Shown here in pieces: positions 52,183-61,151 of a DNA stretch of 64,000 nucleotides. Both the position numbers and the translations under genes were made by a program. Below the pieces are notes generated by a model. It was not told where the DNA came from. It ran no database searches and was given only the letters and a program-made list of their open reading frames with translations. This DNA comes from Rhizobium herbae (lineage in GTDB: Bacteria; Pseudomonadota; Alphaproteobacteria; Rhizobiales; Rhizobiaceae), in NCBI RefSeq assembly GCF_019511375.1, contig NZ_JAEUAO010000003.1, positions 248,001 through 312,000 on the forward strand. Reading direction: 5' to 3'. Numbering within the stretch: position 1 is the first letter of the stretch; the number at the start of each line of letters is the position of its first letter.

Positions 52183-54519
52183 TCACCCGTTCTTTGCGGC
52201 CCGCCGCAAGCGCTCGACAGCGAGCAGAACCCGTTCCGGAGTCGCCGGCGCATCGATGCGCGGTGGTATACGATACTCCGCAACGCTCGCCGCCGCCATG
52301 GAGATCGCTTCGAGCACCGAGATCGGCAGCATGAAGGGTGGCTCGCCAACCGCCTTGGAGCGACGGATCGTTTCCTCGCGGTTTACCGACCATTCTGCAA
52401 GCTTCACGTTGAAAATGCGCGGTCGATCGGAGGCGAGCGGGATCTTGTAGGTCGACGGCGCATGGGTGCGCAGGCGACCCTTGTCGTCCCACCAGAGTTC
52501 TTCCGTAGTCAGCCATCCCATGCCCTGCACGAAGGCGCCCTCCACCTGGCCGATGTCGAGCGCCGGGTTGAGCGACTTGCCGACATCGTGGAGCACGTCG
52601 GTTCGGTCGACCTGATATTCGCCCGTCAGCGTATCGACGCTAACCTCGGAGCAGGACGCGCCATAGGCATAGTAAAAGAACGGACGTCCCCGGCCCTCGG
52701 AGCGGTTCCAGTGAATCTTCGGCGTCTTGTAGAAACCGGCCGCCGAAAGCTGGACGCGCGATCCATAGACGAGTTTGATGAATTCGGCGAAGGGTACGCG
52801 TTCAATGCCGACGCGGATCGTGTTCGGCTCGAAGGCGACATCGTTCTCGCTAACACCCCAGCGTTCGGCCGCGAACGCCACAAGCCGCGCCTTGATCTGC
52901 TGGGCCGCGTTGGCGGCGGCCATGCCGTTCAGGTCCGAGCCGGACGAGGCGGCGGTCGCCGACGTGTTCGGCACCTTGCCCGTGGTCGTCGCCGTCACCT
53001 TGATACTATCGAGATCCACCTGGAATTCGTCGGCCACCACCTGCGCCACCTTGGTGTAGAGCCCCTGCCCCATCTCGGTGCCGCCGTGGTTCAGATGGAT
53101 CGAGCCGTCCGAATAGACATGCACGAGCGCACCTGCCTGGTTGTACTCCGTCTTGGTGAAGGAGATGCCGAATTTGACGGGCGTCAGCGCGATGCCGCGC
53201 TTGATGATCCGGCTCTTGCGGTTAAAGGCGAGGACCTCCTCCCGTCGCGCGGCATAATTGGACGAAGTCTCCAACTCCTCGATGATGCGGCCGATGATGT
53301 TGTCTTCGACTGTCTGGTGGTAAGGCGTGAGATTGCGCCCTTCCCCCCCGTAGAAATTCAGCTTGCGGATATCGAGAGGGTCCTTGCCAAGGGCATAGGC
53401 GACCTCCTCGATCATGCGTTCGCCGCCGACCATGCCCTGCGGGCCACCAAAGCCGCGGAACGCGGTGTTGGAGACGGTATTGGTCTTCAACGGTCGCGAC
53501 CTGAGGCGCACATGCGGATAGAAGTAGCAATTATCCGCATGGAAGAGCGCGCGGTCGGTCACCGGCCCGGAAAGGTCGGCCGAAAAGCCGCAGCGGGCGG
53601 AAAAGACGGCGTCGACTGCCTCGATGCGGCCCGCGTCGTCGAAGCCGATCTTGTAGCCGACGTGAAAGTCATGACGCTTGCCGGTCGCGGTCATATCGTC
53701 GTCGCGGTCCGGACGGATCTTCACCGCGCGGCCGTATGTCTTTGCCGCAAGCGCTGCGACGGCGGCAAACAGGTTTGCCTGCGTTTCCTTGCCGCCGAAA
53801 GCCCCGCCCATGCGCCGCACGTTGACGGTTACCGCGTTGGAGGGGACGCCGAGCACCTGGCCGACCATGTGCTGGGTTTCGCTCGGATGCTGAGTCGAGG
53901 AGTAGACGGTGATTTCGTCGTCCTCACCGGGAATGGCAAAGGAGATATGGCCTTCGAGGTAGAAATGGTCCTGGCCGCCGATGCGCATCTCGCCTTCGAC
54001 GATGTTCTTCGACTTTGCAAAGCCCACAGCGATATCGCCACGCTTCAGCTTCAAGGGATCGATGACCAGTGGGTAGCCAGCCGCCCGCGCTTCCATCACA
54101 TCGGTCACGTGCGGCAGGTCTTTGTATTCGATCTTCACCTTTGCCGCTGCCCGCCGGGCTGCGTCGCGAGTCCCGGCGATAACAGCGAAGATCGGCTGGC
54201 CGTGGAATTCGACTTTTGTCGTCGCGAAGACCGGGTCGTCGTGCCTGTGCGCCGGGCTGATGTCGTTCTCGCCGGGAATATCCGCCGCCGTCAGGACGCC
54301 GATCACGCCGGGGGCGGACTTCACCGCCTCGAAATCGATCGACAGGATCTCGGCATGGGCGCGCTCAGACAGGCCGAGATAGGCGTGCAGCGTGCCTAAC
54401 GGTTCCGGAATGTCGTCGATATATTCGGCCGTTCCCGTCACATGCTTGTGGCTGGACTCGTGCCGTTGCTTTTCGTGTACGCCGCCGCGGATGCGATCGA
54501 TGGGTTGCATCACGTTCAT
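52183..54519 (-). CDS. xdhB: Xanthine dehydrogenase, molybdopterin-binding subunit
   Basis: This subunit oxidises hypoxanthine and xanthine at the Mo centre. The 778-residue protein has the family segments HKHVTGTAEYIDDIPEPLGT, RRMGGAFGGKETQANLFAAV, NTAFRGFGGPQGMVGGERMI and HVYSDGSIHLNHGGTEMGQG, ending with EPPFMLPISVLEAI, which carries the active-site glutamate region. The length matches bacterial XdhB. It lies 12 bp after xdhA. Confidence 0.96.
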   Translation of the reverse strand: MNVMQPIDRIRGGVHEKQRHESSHKHVTGTAEYIDDIPEPLGTLHAYLGLSERAHAEILSIDFEAVKSAPGVIGVLTAADIPGENDISPAHRHDDPVFATTKVEFHGQPIFAVIAGTRDAARRAAAKVKIEYKDLPHVTDVMEARAAGYPLVIDPLKLKRGDIAVGFAKSKNIVEGEMRIGGQDHFYLEGHISFAIPGEDDEITVYSSTQHPSETQHMVGQVLGVPSNAVTVNVRRMGGAFGGKETQANLFAAVAALAAKTYGRAVKIRPDRDDDMTATGKRHDFHVGYKIGFDDAGRIEAVDAVFSARCGFSADLSGPVTDRALFHADNCYFYPHVRLRSRPLKTNTVSNTAFRGFGGPQGMVGGERMIEEVAYALGKDPLDIRKLNFYGGEGRNLTPYHQTVEDNIIGRIIEELETSSNYAARREEVLAFNRKSRIIKRGIALTPVKFGISFTKTEYNQAGALVHVYSDGSIHLNHGGTEMGQGLYTKVAQVVADEFQVDLDSIKVTATTTGKVPNTSATAASSGSDLNGMAAANAAQQIKARLVAFAAERWGVSENDVAFEPNTIRVGIERVPFAEFIKLVYGSRVQLSAAGFYKTPKIHWNRSEGRGRPFFYYAYGASCSEVSVDTLTGEYQVDRTDVLHDVGKSLNPALDIGQVEGAFVQGMGWLTTEELWWDDKGRLRTHAPSTYKIPLASDRPRIFNVKLAEWSVNREETIRRSKAVGEPPFMLPISVLEAISMAAASVAEYRIPPRIDAPATPERVLLAVERLRRAAKNG

Positions 54520-54531
54520 GGCTTCATCTCC

Positions 54532-56013
54532 TCACACGGCCAACGAGGTCTTGCGATCGAGCCGAACAGGTTCAGCACCTTCCGTTTCCAGATAGAAACG
54601 GCGCAGCAGGTTCTTCGCGACCAGCAGTCGATAGTCGGCCGAGGCGCGCCAGTCCGTTAGCGGCGTATAATCGGAGCCTAGCGCATCCATGGCGGCGTCG
54701 ATCGAGGCTTCGTTCCAGGCGGCGCCTCTCAGAACGGCTTCGGCGTTCTCCGCTCGCTTCGGCGTGCCGGCCATGCCGCCATAGGCGATGACCGTGTCCG
54801 CAACTTTGCCGCCGTCGTCGAACGTCACATGGAAGGCGCCGCAAACGGCGGAGATGTCCTCGTCCAGCCGCTTGGTGACCTTGTAGACCGCATAGCGCGC
54901 ATTCTCGTCGAGGAATGGAATGCGAACAGCTTCGACGAATTCGCCGGGCTCACGGTCCTGCTTGCCATATTCGATAAAGAAGCGCTCAAGCGGCACCCTG
55001 CGGTTCTGCCTGCCCTTGCGCAGGACGACCGATGCACCGAGTGCGATCAGCGCAGGCGGCGTGTCGCCGATCGGCGAACCGTTGGCGATATTGCCGCCGA
55101 TGGTGCCCATGTTGCGGACCTGCTGACCGCCGATCCGGTTCCAGAGTTCGGTGAGTTGCGGAAAATGCTCGGTGATGACCGGAAAGGAGTCCGTGTAGCT
55201 CACGCCGGCCCCGAGGGTAACGCCGCTTTCGTCCACAGTTATTCGCCGAAGCTCGTCGAGATGGCTGAGATGTACGACGGGCGAAATATCGCGCATGAAT
55301 TTCGTGACCCACAGGCCTACATCGGTCGAACCGGCAACGATGCGGGCCTCGGGCTCGGCCTCGTAAATGTCCGCAAGGTCGCTAACGGAGGCAGGCAGGA
55401 CAAAGCGTTCGACGCCTTCACCGATGACGACGCGCTTGCCGTCCTTCAACGCCGCCAGCTTCTGGCCAATCGTCTCCCGTTCCAGCACCAGAGGATCGCG
55501 GCCGAGATCGCCGATGGTCGAGATTGCCTCGGCCGCGCGGATGATGGCAGCATAGCCGGTACAGCGGCACAGATTGCCCTGCAGCGCCTTTTCGATCTCC
55601 TCGACCGAGGGCTTCGCGTTTTCCATCCACAGGCCATAGAGCGACATGACGAAGCCCGGCGTGCAGAAGCCGCATTGCGAGGCGTGGGTATCAACCATCG
55701 CCTGTTGCACCGGATGCAAGGGACCGCCGGGCGCGGCGAGACAATCCACCGTCACGACATGACAGCCGTCGAGCGAGCCGACGAAGCGGATGCAGGCGTT
55801 GACGCTCTCATATTTCAGCCGGCCATCCAGGAGGCGCCCGACAAGCACGGTGCAGGCACCGCAGTCACCTTCGGCACAGCCTTCCTTGGTGCCGCGCAGA
55901 CTGCGCTCGAGCCTCAGGAAATCGAGCAACGTCTGCACCGGCGAGACGGTGGAGAGCTCGACAGGGCGGTGGTTGAGCAGGAAACGGATCGAATTGCGGA
56001 TCTGCACGGTCAT
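54532..56013 (-). CDS. xdhA: Xanthine dehydrogenase, FeS/FAD subunit
   Basis: This subunit passes electrons from Mo through two [2Fe-2S] clusters to FAD and NAD+. The 493-residue protein has the plant-type cluster cysteines Cys46, Cys51, Cys54 and Cys74 (GCAEGDCGACTVLVG and NACIRF). The second cluster uses Cys113, Cys116, Cys148 and Cys150 (CGFCTPGFV, LCRCTGY). The FAD domain with GGNIANGSPIGDTPPALIAL follows. It starts 3 bp after hiuH ends, so urate production and HIU hydrolysis are coupled. Confidence 0.96.
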   Translation of the reverse strand: MTVQIRNSIRFLLNHRPVELSTVSPVQTLLDFLRLERSLRGTKEGCAEGDCGACTVLVGRLLDGRLKYESVNACIRFVGSLDGCHVVTVDCLAAPGGPLHPVQQAMVDTHASQCGFCTPGFVMSLYGLWMENAKPSVEEIEKALQGNLCRCTGYAAIIRAAEAISTIGDLGRDPLVLERETIGQKLAALKDGKRVVIGEGVERFVLPASVSDLADIYEAEPEARIVAGSTDVGLWVTKFMRDISPVVHLSHLDELRRITVDESGVTLGAGVSYTDSFPVITEHFPQLTELWNRIGGQQVRNMGTIGGNIANGSPIGDTPPALIALGASVVLRKGRQNRRVPLERFFIEYGKQDREPGEFVEAVRIPFLDENARYAVYKVTKRLDEDISAVCGAFHVTFDDGGKVADTVIAYGGMAGTPKRAENAEAVLRGAAWNEASIDAAMDALGSDYTPLTDWRASADYRLLVAKNLLRRFYLETEGAEPVRLDRKTSLAV

Positions 56014-56016
56014 CCC

Positions 56017-56373
56017 TCAGCTCCCGCGATAGGTTGAATAGCTGTAGGGCGACAGAAGCAGCGGCACGTGATAATGCGCGGCCTCCTCGGCAATACCGAA
56101 GCGAATCGGGATGATATCGAGGAACGAGACCTCACCGACATTGTTGCCGAGATAATCGCCGGCGTGGAAGCGCAGTTCGTAGACACCGGCCGTCATCTGC
56201 TCGCCGGAGAGAAGCGGCGCATCGCAGCGCCCATCGGCATTGGTCCGGGTCGAGCCGATCTGCTCGGCCTTGTCGCCCTCGACGCGGAAAAGGTCGATGC
56301 GCAGGCCTTCGGCCGGTTTGCCGAGCGCCGTGTCGAGCACATGGGTGGTCAGCCGACCAATGTGGGATTGCAT
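56017..56373 (-). CDS. hiuH: 5-hydroxyisourate hydrolase
   Basis: The enzyme hydrolyses 5-hydroxyisourate, the PuuD product, to OHCU. The 118-residue transthyretin-like protein has the catalytic histidine region [14 protein letters not shown], Arg in the segment [34 protein letters not shown] and the hallmark C-terminal Tyr-Arg-Gly-Ser. I choose the ATG at 56373, with GGAGG 9 nt upstream. It is the first gene of the hiuH-xdhABC operon and divergent from the PuuE-UraD fusion. Confidence 0.95.
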   Translation of the reverse strand: MQSHIGRLTTHVLDTALGKPAEGLRIDLFRVEGDKAEQIGSTRTNADGRCDAPLLSGEQMTAGVYELRFHAGDYLGNNVGEVSFLDIIPIRFGIAEEAAHYHVPLLLSPYSYSTYRGS

Positions 56374-56455
56374 GCGTTTCACCCTCCGAAGACTGCATTC
56401 ATTCGGCCACTATCCTTCAACCCACTTTGCTTCGGTAGCGGGCTGATCCTTCGAG

Positions 56456-56470
56456 ACTTTCAAAACTTTC
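56456..56470. promoter_or_regulatory. Shared word ACTTTCAAAA plus CTTTC, site 2 (hiuH/puuE gap)
   Basis: ACTTTCAAAACTTTC forms a direct repeat of ACTTTC in the 163-bp gap between the divergent purine genes, 67 bp before puuE. It repeats the word seen at sites 1 and 3. Confidence 0.42.
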
Positions 56471-56536
56471 GGGGGGAATGGCGCGCGCGTTTTCTCGTTA
56501 CAAATCGGCCAATCGTTGTTTTGGGAGGAGGGCTTC

Positions 56537-57955
56537 ATGAGATATCCGCGTGATCTGCAAGGCTACGGCGCGACCACGCCGGCTGCCGTCTGGCCGGATA
56601 GCGCCCGCATCGCCGTGCAATTCGTCGTCAACTACGAAGAGGGCGGCGAAAATTGCGTGCTGCATGGTGACAGCGCGTCGGAAGCCTTCCTGTCGGAGAT
56701 CGTCGGTACGCAGGCCTGGCCAGGGCAGCGCCACTGGAACATGGAGTCGATCTACGAATACGGCGCCCGCGCCGGTTTCTGGCGGCTGCTCCGACTGCTG
56801 ACGGAGCGGCAGGTTCCCGTCACCGTTTATGGCGTGGCGACGGCGCTGAAGCGTTCGCCGGCACAGGTTGATGCCATGCGGAAAGCCGGCTGGGAAATCG
56901 CCTCGCACGGGTTGAAATGGGTCGAGCACAAGGGCATGGACCCGGACGAAGAGCGCAGGCAGATCGCGGAGGCAATTCGGCTCCACGAGATCGTCACCGG
57001 CGAGCGGCCGCGCGGTTGGTACACCGGCCGCTGCTCTGAAAACACCGTCGACCTCGTGACTGAGGAGGGCGGTTTTGCCTATGTCTCAGACAGTTATGCG
57101 GATGATCTACCCTATTGGCACGAGCATGCGGGCCGACACCAACTCGTCATTCCCTACACGCTTGACGCCAACGATATGCGCTTTGCGACTGTGCAGGGCT
57201 TCAACAGCGGCGATCAGTTCTTCAGCTACCTGAAGGACACGTTCGACGTGCTCTACGCCGAGGGTGCGGCCGGTGCGCCGAAGATGATGAATATCGGCCT
57301 GCACTGCCGGCTGGCCGGCCGTCCGGGACGAGCCACGGCGCTCGCCCGGTTCATCGACTACGTGAAGAGTCACGATAAGGTCTGGATCGCCCGCCGCATC
57401 GACATTGCCGAGCACTGGGCAAGCGCGCATCCCTTTCGGCCCAAGAAGGACAGCCCATCGCGCCTGACGGCGGACGAATTCGTGGCCCGCTTCGGCGGCG
57501 TCTTCGAGCATTCTGACTGGATCGCCCGGCGCGCATTCGCCGAAGAACTCGGGCCAGCGAACGATACTGCAATCGGCCTTCACGCCGCGCTGACGGCCGC
57601 CTTCCGGACCGCAAGCGAAGCAAAGCGGCTCGGCGTGCTCAACGCGCACCCCGATCTCGCCGGCAAGCTGGCGCAAGCGAAACGGCTGACGGAAAGTTCG
57701 ACCAGCGAGCAGACTTCCGCCGGTCTCGATGCGCTGACGGATGCCGAGCGCGCTCGGTTCACCGATCTCAACAGTCGCTACGTCAAGACCTTCGGCTTCC
57801 CCTTCATTATCGCGGTCAGGGGTCTCGCCAAGAACGACATTCTGGCTGCATTCGAACGGCGCATCGGCAATGACCGGCAGACCGAATTCGATACCGCCTG
57901 CCGTGAGGTGGAGCGCATCGCGCTGCTTCGCCTTGCCGACATGCTGCCAGGCTGA
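56537..57955 (+). CDS. puuE: Fusion of allantoinase PuuE and OHCU decarboxylase UraD
   Basis: The 472-residue protein has two enzymes. Residues about 1-305 form a polysaccharide-deacetylase-like allantoinase, with VNYEEGGENCVLHGD, WEIASHGLKWVEHKGM and GWYTGRCSENTVDLV. Residues about 310-472 form UraD, with the catalytic His371 in LGVLNAHPDLAGKLA and GFPFIIAVRGLAKNDIL. UraD makes S-allantoin from OHCU and PuuE opens it to allantoate. In the protein the later enzyme comes first. I choose the ATG at 56537 (GGAGG 9 nt upstream). ureidoglycolate lyase follows 47 bp later. Confidence 0.94.
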   Translation: MRYPRDLQGYGATTPAAVWPDSARIAVQFVVNYEEGGENCVLHGDSASEAFLSEIVGTQAWPGQRHWNMESIYEYGARAGFWRLLRLLTERQVPVTVYGVATALKRSPAQVDAMRKAGWEIASHGLKWVEHKGMDPDEERRQIAEAIRLHEIVTGERPRGWYTGRCSENTVDLVTEEGGFAYVSDSYADDLPYWHEHAGRHQLVIPYTLDANDMRFATVQGFNSGDQFFSYLKDTFDVLYAEGAAGAPKMMNIGLHCRLAGRPGRATALARFIDYVKSHDKVWIARRIDIAEHWASAHPFRPKKDSPSRLTADEFVARFGGVFEHSDWIARRAFAEELGPANDTAIGLHAALTAAFRTASEAKRLGVLNAHPDLAGKLAQAKRLTESSTSEQTSAGLDALTDAERARFTDLNSRYVKTFGFPFIIAVRGLAKNDILAAFERRIGNDRQTEFDTACREVERIALLRLADMLPG

Positions 57956-58002
57956 CACACGCCGCGGCCCTGGCCGCGCTGGTTGGAGAGAAGGAGGAAC
58001 AG

Positions 58003-58488
58003 ATGAAAACGATCGAGATCAGGCCGCTGACGCGCGCGGCCTTTGCGCCCTTCGGCGAGGTCCTGGAAACCGAAGGAGCGCCGAACTTCCCGATCAATGC
58101 GGGCAAATGCGTGCGCTATCACGATCTCGCCAGGATCGAGACAACCGGCGAAAAGGCGCGACCGATGATCAGCCTGTTGCGCGGCGAGCCCTATCCGCTG
58201 CCGCTGGAACTCACGATGGTCGAGCGCCACCCGCTGGGCAGCCAAGCCTTCATTCCACTGAGCGAGAATCCGTTCCTCGTCGTCGTGGCCGAGGAAACGG
58301 GTGACGGTCCCGGCGAGCCGATCGCTTTCAGGACGGCGCCTGGACAGGGCGTCAATATCGGTCGCAACGTATGGCACGGCATCCTCACGCCGCTTGAGGG
58401 CATCTCCGATTTCGCCGTGGTGGATCGCGGCGGTGATGGCGTCAATCTGGAAGAGCATTTTTACGAACAGCCTTTTTTGATCCGCTGA
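58003..58488 (+). CDS. allA: Ureidoglycolate lyase
   Basis: The enzyme splits ureidoglycolate to glyoxylate and urea. The 161-residue cupin-like protein has ARAAFAPFGEVLETEGAPNF, ELTMVERHPLGSQAFIPL and GVNIGRNVWHGILTPL, typical of AllA. The length is normal. It lies downstream of the PuuE-UraD fusion. Its glyoxylate product can feed the gcl operon at 34-39 kb. The allantoate-hydrolysing enzyme that would sit between them in the pathway is not in the window. Confidence 0.94.
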   Translation: MKTIEIRPLTRAAFAPFGEVLETEGAPNFPINAGKCVRYHDLARIETTGEKARPMISLLRGEPYPLPLELTMVERHPLGSQAFIPLSENPFLVVVAEETGDGPGEPIAFRTAPGQGVNIGRNVWHGILTPLEGISDFAVVDRGGDGVNLEEHFYEQPFLIR

Positions 58489-58636
58489 TCAAAGCCCCTC
58501 CGGCAACTTTATGCGACGGTAATTCGATCAAAAACCTGAACTGACGACCTTCGCTAGGTTATTTTTTGCGTAAGTGCTTCTGCTTCGGCCAGCCAGCACC
58601 AACCGCGGGCCAATGCCGGGCCATCCCATTTGCGCA

Positions 58637-59215
58637 CTACTTTCGGCCGGTTGCCATCTCTTCTCTGACCGCTGGATCGTCATCGAGAAACTCGGGCTCG
58701 ACCGTGGCGCCCACCGCATCGAAATAGCGGCTCATGAAACCGCGGAACGCGGCAGCCAATGCGATGTCCGCAATGTTGACATCGGTGAAACCGACGCCCC
58801 GCAGCCGCTGAATATTGGCTTCGGTTATCTGCGATGCATTGCGGGTAATCTGCTCCGCATAGGCGAGCATCTCGACCTGCTGATCGTCCAGCCCGGCGTT
58901 CCGATAATCCCTTCGAACCGCCAGCGCCTGCTCCCTGCCGAGCATGCCAGAAAGGCTGCGGAAGTATACGTGAGAGCAGTAGCTTGAAGGGACATGCTGA
59001 GCCGCAATGAAGGTGATCAGCCGAAAGTTCAAGAGACCGAGTGAAAAGCCGTCTCGTATTTGATGCAGCAAGTTCTCAATTGGAACAATCACATCGGGGC
59101 GGGCGGACCAGCATTGCGTCGCCTGCATCACACGGCCCATTGATTTTTTCTCGGCATCGTAAAGCGATGCGATTTCGCCCGTTGCCTGGTCGGGTTCGAT
59201 CGTTTTGATGTACAT
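58637..59215 (-). CDS. Carboxymuconolactone decarboxylase/AhpD-like protein
   Basis: The 192-residue product has the all-helical CMD fold pattern: SLGLLNFRLITFIAAQHVPS followed by SYCSHVYFRSLSG, then VEMLAYAEQITRNASQITEA. Typical peroxidase-related members carry Cys-x-x-Cys before a histidine. Here only one cysteine (Cys-Ser-His) is kept, so thiol-disulfide activity is uncertain. I choose the ATG at 59215 with GGAGG 6 nt upstream. It stands between allA and the purine permease, on the permease strand. A substrate cannot be named. Confidence 0.78.
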   Translation of the reverse strand: MYIKTIEPDQATGEIASLYDAEKKSMGRVMQATQCWSARPDVIVPIENLLHQIRDGFSLGLLNFRLITFIAAQHVPSSYCSHVYFRSLSGMLGREQALAVRRDYRNAGLDDQQVEMLAYAEQITRNASQITEANIQRLRGVGFTDVNIADIALAAAFRGFMSRYFDAVGATVEPEFLDDDPAVREEMATGRK

Positions 59216-59463
59216 GACGGCCCTCCAATGCGGCTGTAGGCCCGCGAGGATAGCAAGCACCGGCAGCAAAGCGAATCTTTTCTATGGGTAGGGCCCTCAG
59301 CTCGGCCACCAACCCCGCATCGGGCGGTGGATCGGCTGGCCGCTTCCGGCCAAGAGCGGAAGATGCGGATTCGCCACGAAAACCGAGCCGCGATGAATGC
59401 GGCCCGGCCCAGGATTTCTCGTCTTGGCTGTGAAGACGGCTGTTCACCGCCTCGCGGATTCCG

Positions 59464-60756
59464 TCACTCCGCGAAAAAGGCGAAGCGGACGACGAAAAGC
59501 GTGGCGACGATCTGCGTTGCCGGGTGGATGACGCTCCACTTGCCGGTGAAGACTTTCAGCACGACGTAGCTGATGAAGCCGAAAGCCAGACCGTTGGCGA
59601 TAGAATAGGTGAACGGCATGGCGAGCGCCGTGATCGCGGCCGGCGCGGCCTCCGTCAGGTCGTCCCAATCGACTTCCGTCAGTTCGCGCATCATCAGGCC
59701 CGCGACGTAGAGCAGTGCCGGGGCCGTCGCATAGGTCGGCACCGAGCCGGCGAGTGGCGAGATGAACAGCGAAGCGAGGAACAGGATGGCGATGACGAGC
59801 GCCGTCAGGCCGGTGCGCCCGCCGGCCTGGACGCCCGACGCGCTTTCGACATAGGCGGTGGTGCTGCTCGTGCCGATCAGCGAACCGGCGACGATGGCCG
59901 TGCTGTCGGCCAGAAGTGCCCGGCCGAGACGGCTCCGTTTGCCTTCCTGGATGAGGTTGGCGCGCTTGGCGACACCGATCAGCGTGCCGGTCGCATCGAA
60001 AACTTCGACGAGAACGAAGACGAGAATGACATGGATCAGGCCACCATGCAGGGCACCGACGATGTCGAGCTGCAGGAAGGTCGGGGCGATGCTCGGCGGC
60101 GTCGAGACGATGCCGCGGAATTCGCTGACACCGGTGATCCAGGACAGTACGGTCGCCGCGAGAATGCCGATCAGGATGGCGCCGCGCACCTTTAGCGCAT
60201 CAAGCACCGCGATGACGAAGAATCCGAAGATGGCAAGCAGCGGGCCAGTGGCCTTGAGATCGCCGAGCCCCACCAGCGTTGCCGGATTGTCGACGACGAT
60301 GCCGGCGTTCTTCAGCGCGATGATGCCGAGGAAGAGGCCGATGCCGGTTGCGATGGCGCTGCGCAGCGAATGCGGAATGCCTTCGATCAGCCAGCTGCGA
60401 ACGCCGGTCACCGTCAGGAAGACGAAGATCAGGCCCGAGATGAAGACGGCGCCCAAAGCCTGCTGCCAGGTGAAGCCGAGGGCGGCAACCACGGTGAAAG
60501 CGAAGAAGGCATTGAGCCCCATGCCAGGCGCCATGCCGATCGGCCAGTTGGCCACGAGCGCCATGACGGCAGAGCCGAGTGCTGCGGCGATGCAGGTGGC
60601 GACAAAGATCGCGTCACGATCCATGCCGGTCGTCGAAAGGATGTCGGGATTGACGAAGATGATGTACGACATTGTGAGAAATGTCGTGAGGCCGGCGACC
60701 AGTTCGGTGCGGACCGACGTGTTGTGCTCACTCAGCTTGAAGAGCCGTTCAAACAT
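59464..60756 (-). CDS. NCS2-family purine (adenine/guanine/hypoxanthine) permease
   Basis: The 430-residue membrane transporter of the AzgA-like NCS2 subfamily starts MFERLFKLSEHNTSVRTELV and AGLTTFLTMSYIIFVNPDIL. It has MAPGMGLNAFFAFTVV and the substrate-site-like GTSSTTAYVESASGVQAGGR, with about 13 segments in all. Proton-coupled uptake of adenine, guanine or hypoxanthine is likely. I choose the ATG at 60756, with GGGAGG 5 nt upstream. It would supply guanine to GuaD and hypoxanthine to Xdh. Confidence 0.9.
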   Translation of the reverse strand: MFERLFKLSEHNTSVRTELVAGLTTFLTMSYIIFVNPDILSTTGMDRDAIFVATCIAAALGSAVMALVANWPIGMAPGMGLNAFFAFTVVAALGFTWQQALGAVFISGLIFVFLTVTGVRSWLIEGIPHSLRSAIATGIGLFLGIIALKNAGIVVDNPATLVGLGDLKATGPLLAIFGFFVIAVLDALKVRGAILIGILAATVLSWITGVSEFRGIVSTPPSIAPTFLQLDIVGALHGGLIHVILVFVLVEVFDATGTLIGVAKRANLIQEGKRSRLGRALLADSTAIVAGSLIGTSSTTAYVESASGVQAGGRTGLTALVIAILFLASLFISPLAGSVPTYATAPALLYVAGLMMRELTEVDWDDLTEAAPAAITALAMPFTYSIANGLAFGFISYVVLKVFTGKWSVIHPATQIVATLFVVRFAFFAE

Positions 60757-61151
60757 ATTTCCTCCCTTGCCCGGGCAATCCAGCCCGGCGAATGTCACTG
60801 GCGCGCCGCCTTCTCCTCCGGCGAGCGCCTCGCCTTACCGATCTTCAAATCGTCACGACTTGTCAGGGCCCCTGCCCGATCAGGCTCTCGCTTCCGCCAG
60901 GATGCCTCATTTACGGTTTTTCAATTGTGCGGGTTCGTGATGCGGATCGCTAGACGTCCATTTCGACGGCGAAAGCGAAAGACTTTCAAAATTTTCAAGG
61001 ACAGTATCGGGAGGAATGAGCCCGGTTTTGCAGGAAGAACACGTGCCGAATGACCAGAGCAACAGCGCGATCCGCTTGAAAGCGCAGAATCTTCCTGCGT
61101 TTTGCCTGACACCCTATCTTGTTAGCACGCGCAGCAAAGTCAAGCGGGGCG
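60757..61151. other. Upstream region of the purine permease
   Basis: These 395 bp hold the permease promoter and the end of the Lrp gene. No gene is convincing. They include the shared word at 60982-60991 and a nearby inverted repeat GAAAG-A-CTTTC at 60977-60987. Confidence 0.45.
60982..60991. promoter_or_regulatory. Shared word ACTTTCAAAA, site 3 (permease upstream region)
   Basis: The word is followed by TTTTC, so it resembles the direct repeat of site 2. It overlaps the inverted repeat GAAAG-A-CTTTC (60977-60987) and lies 226 bp upstream of the permease start. Confidence 0.38.

Noticed and set aside
51994-54399. 801-codon plus-strand frame opposite xdhB
   Set aside because: It is antisense to a clear XdhB with all motifs, a composition shadow.
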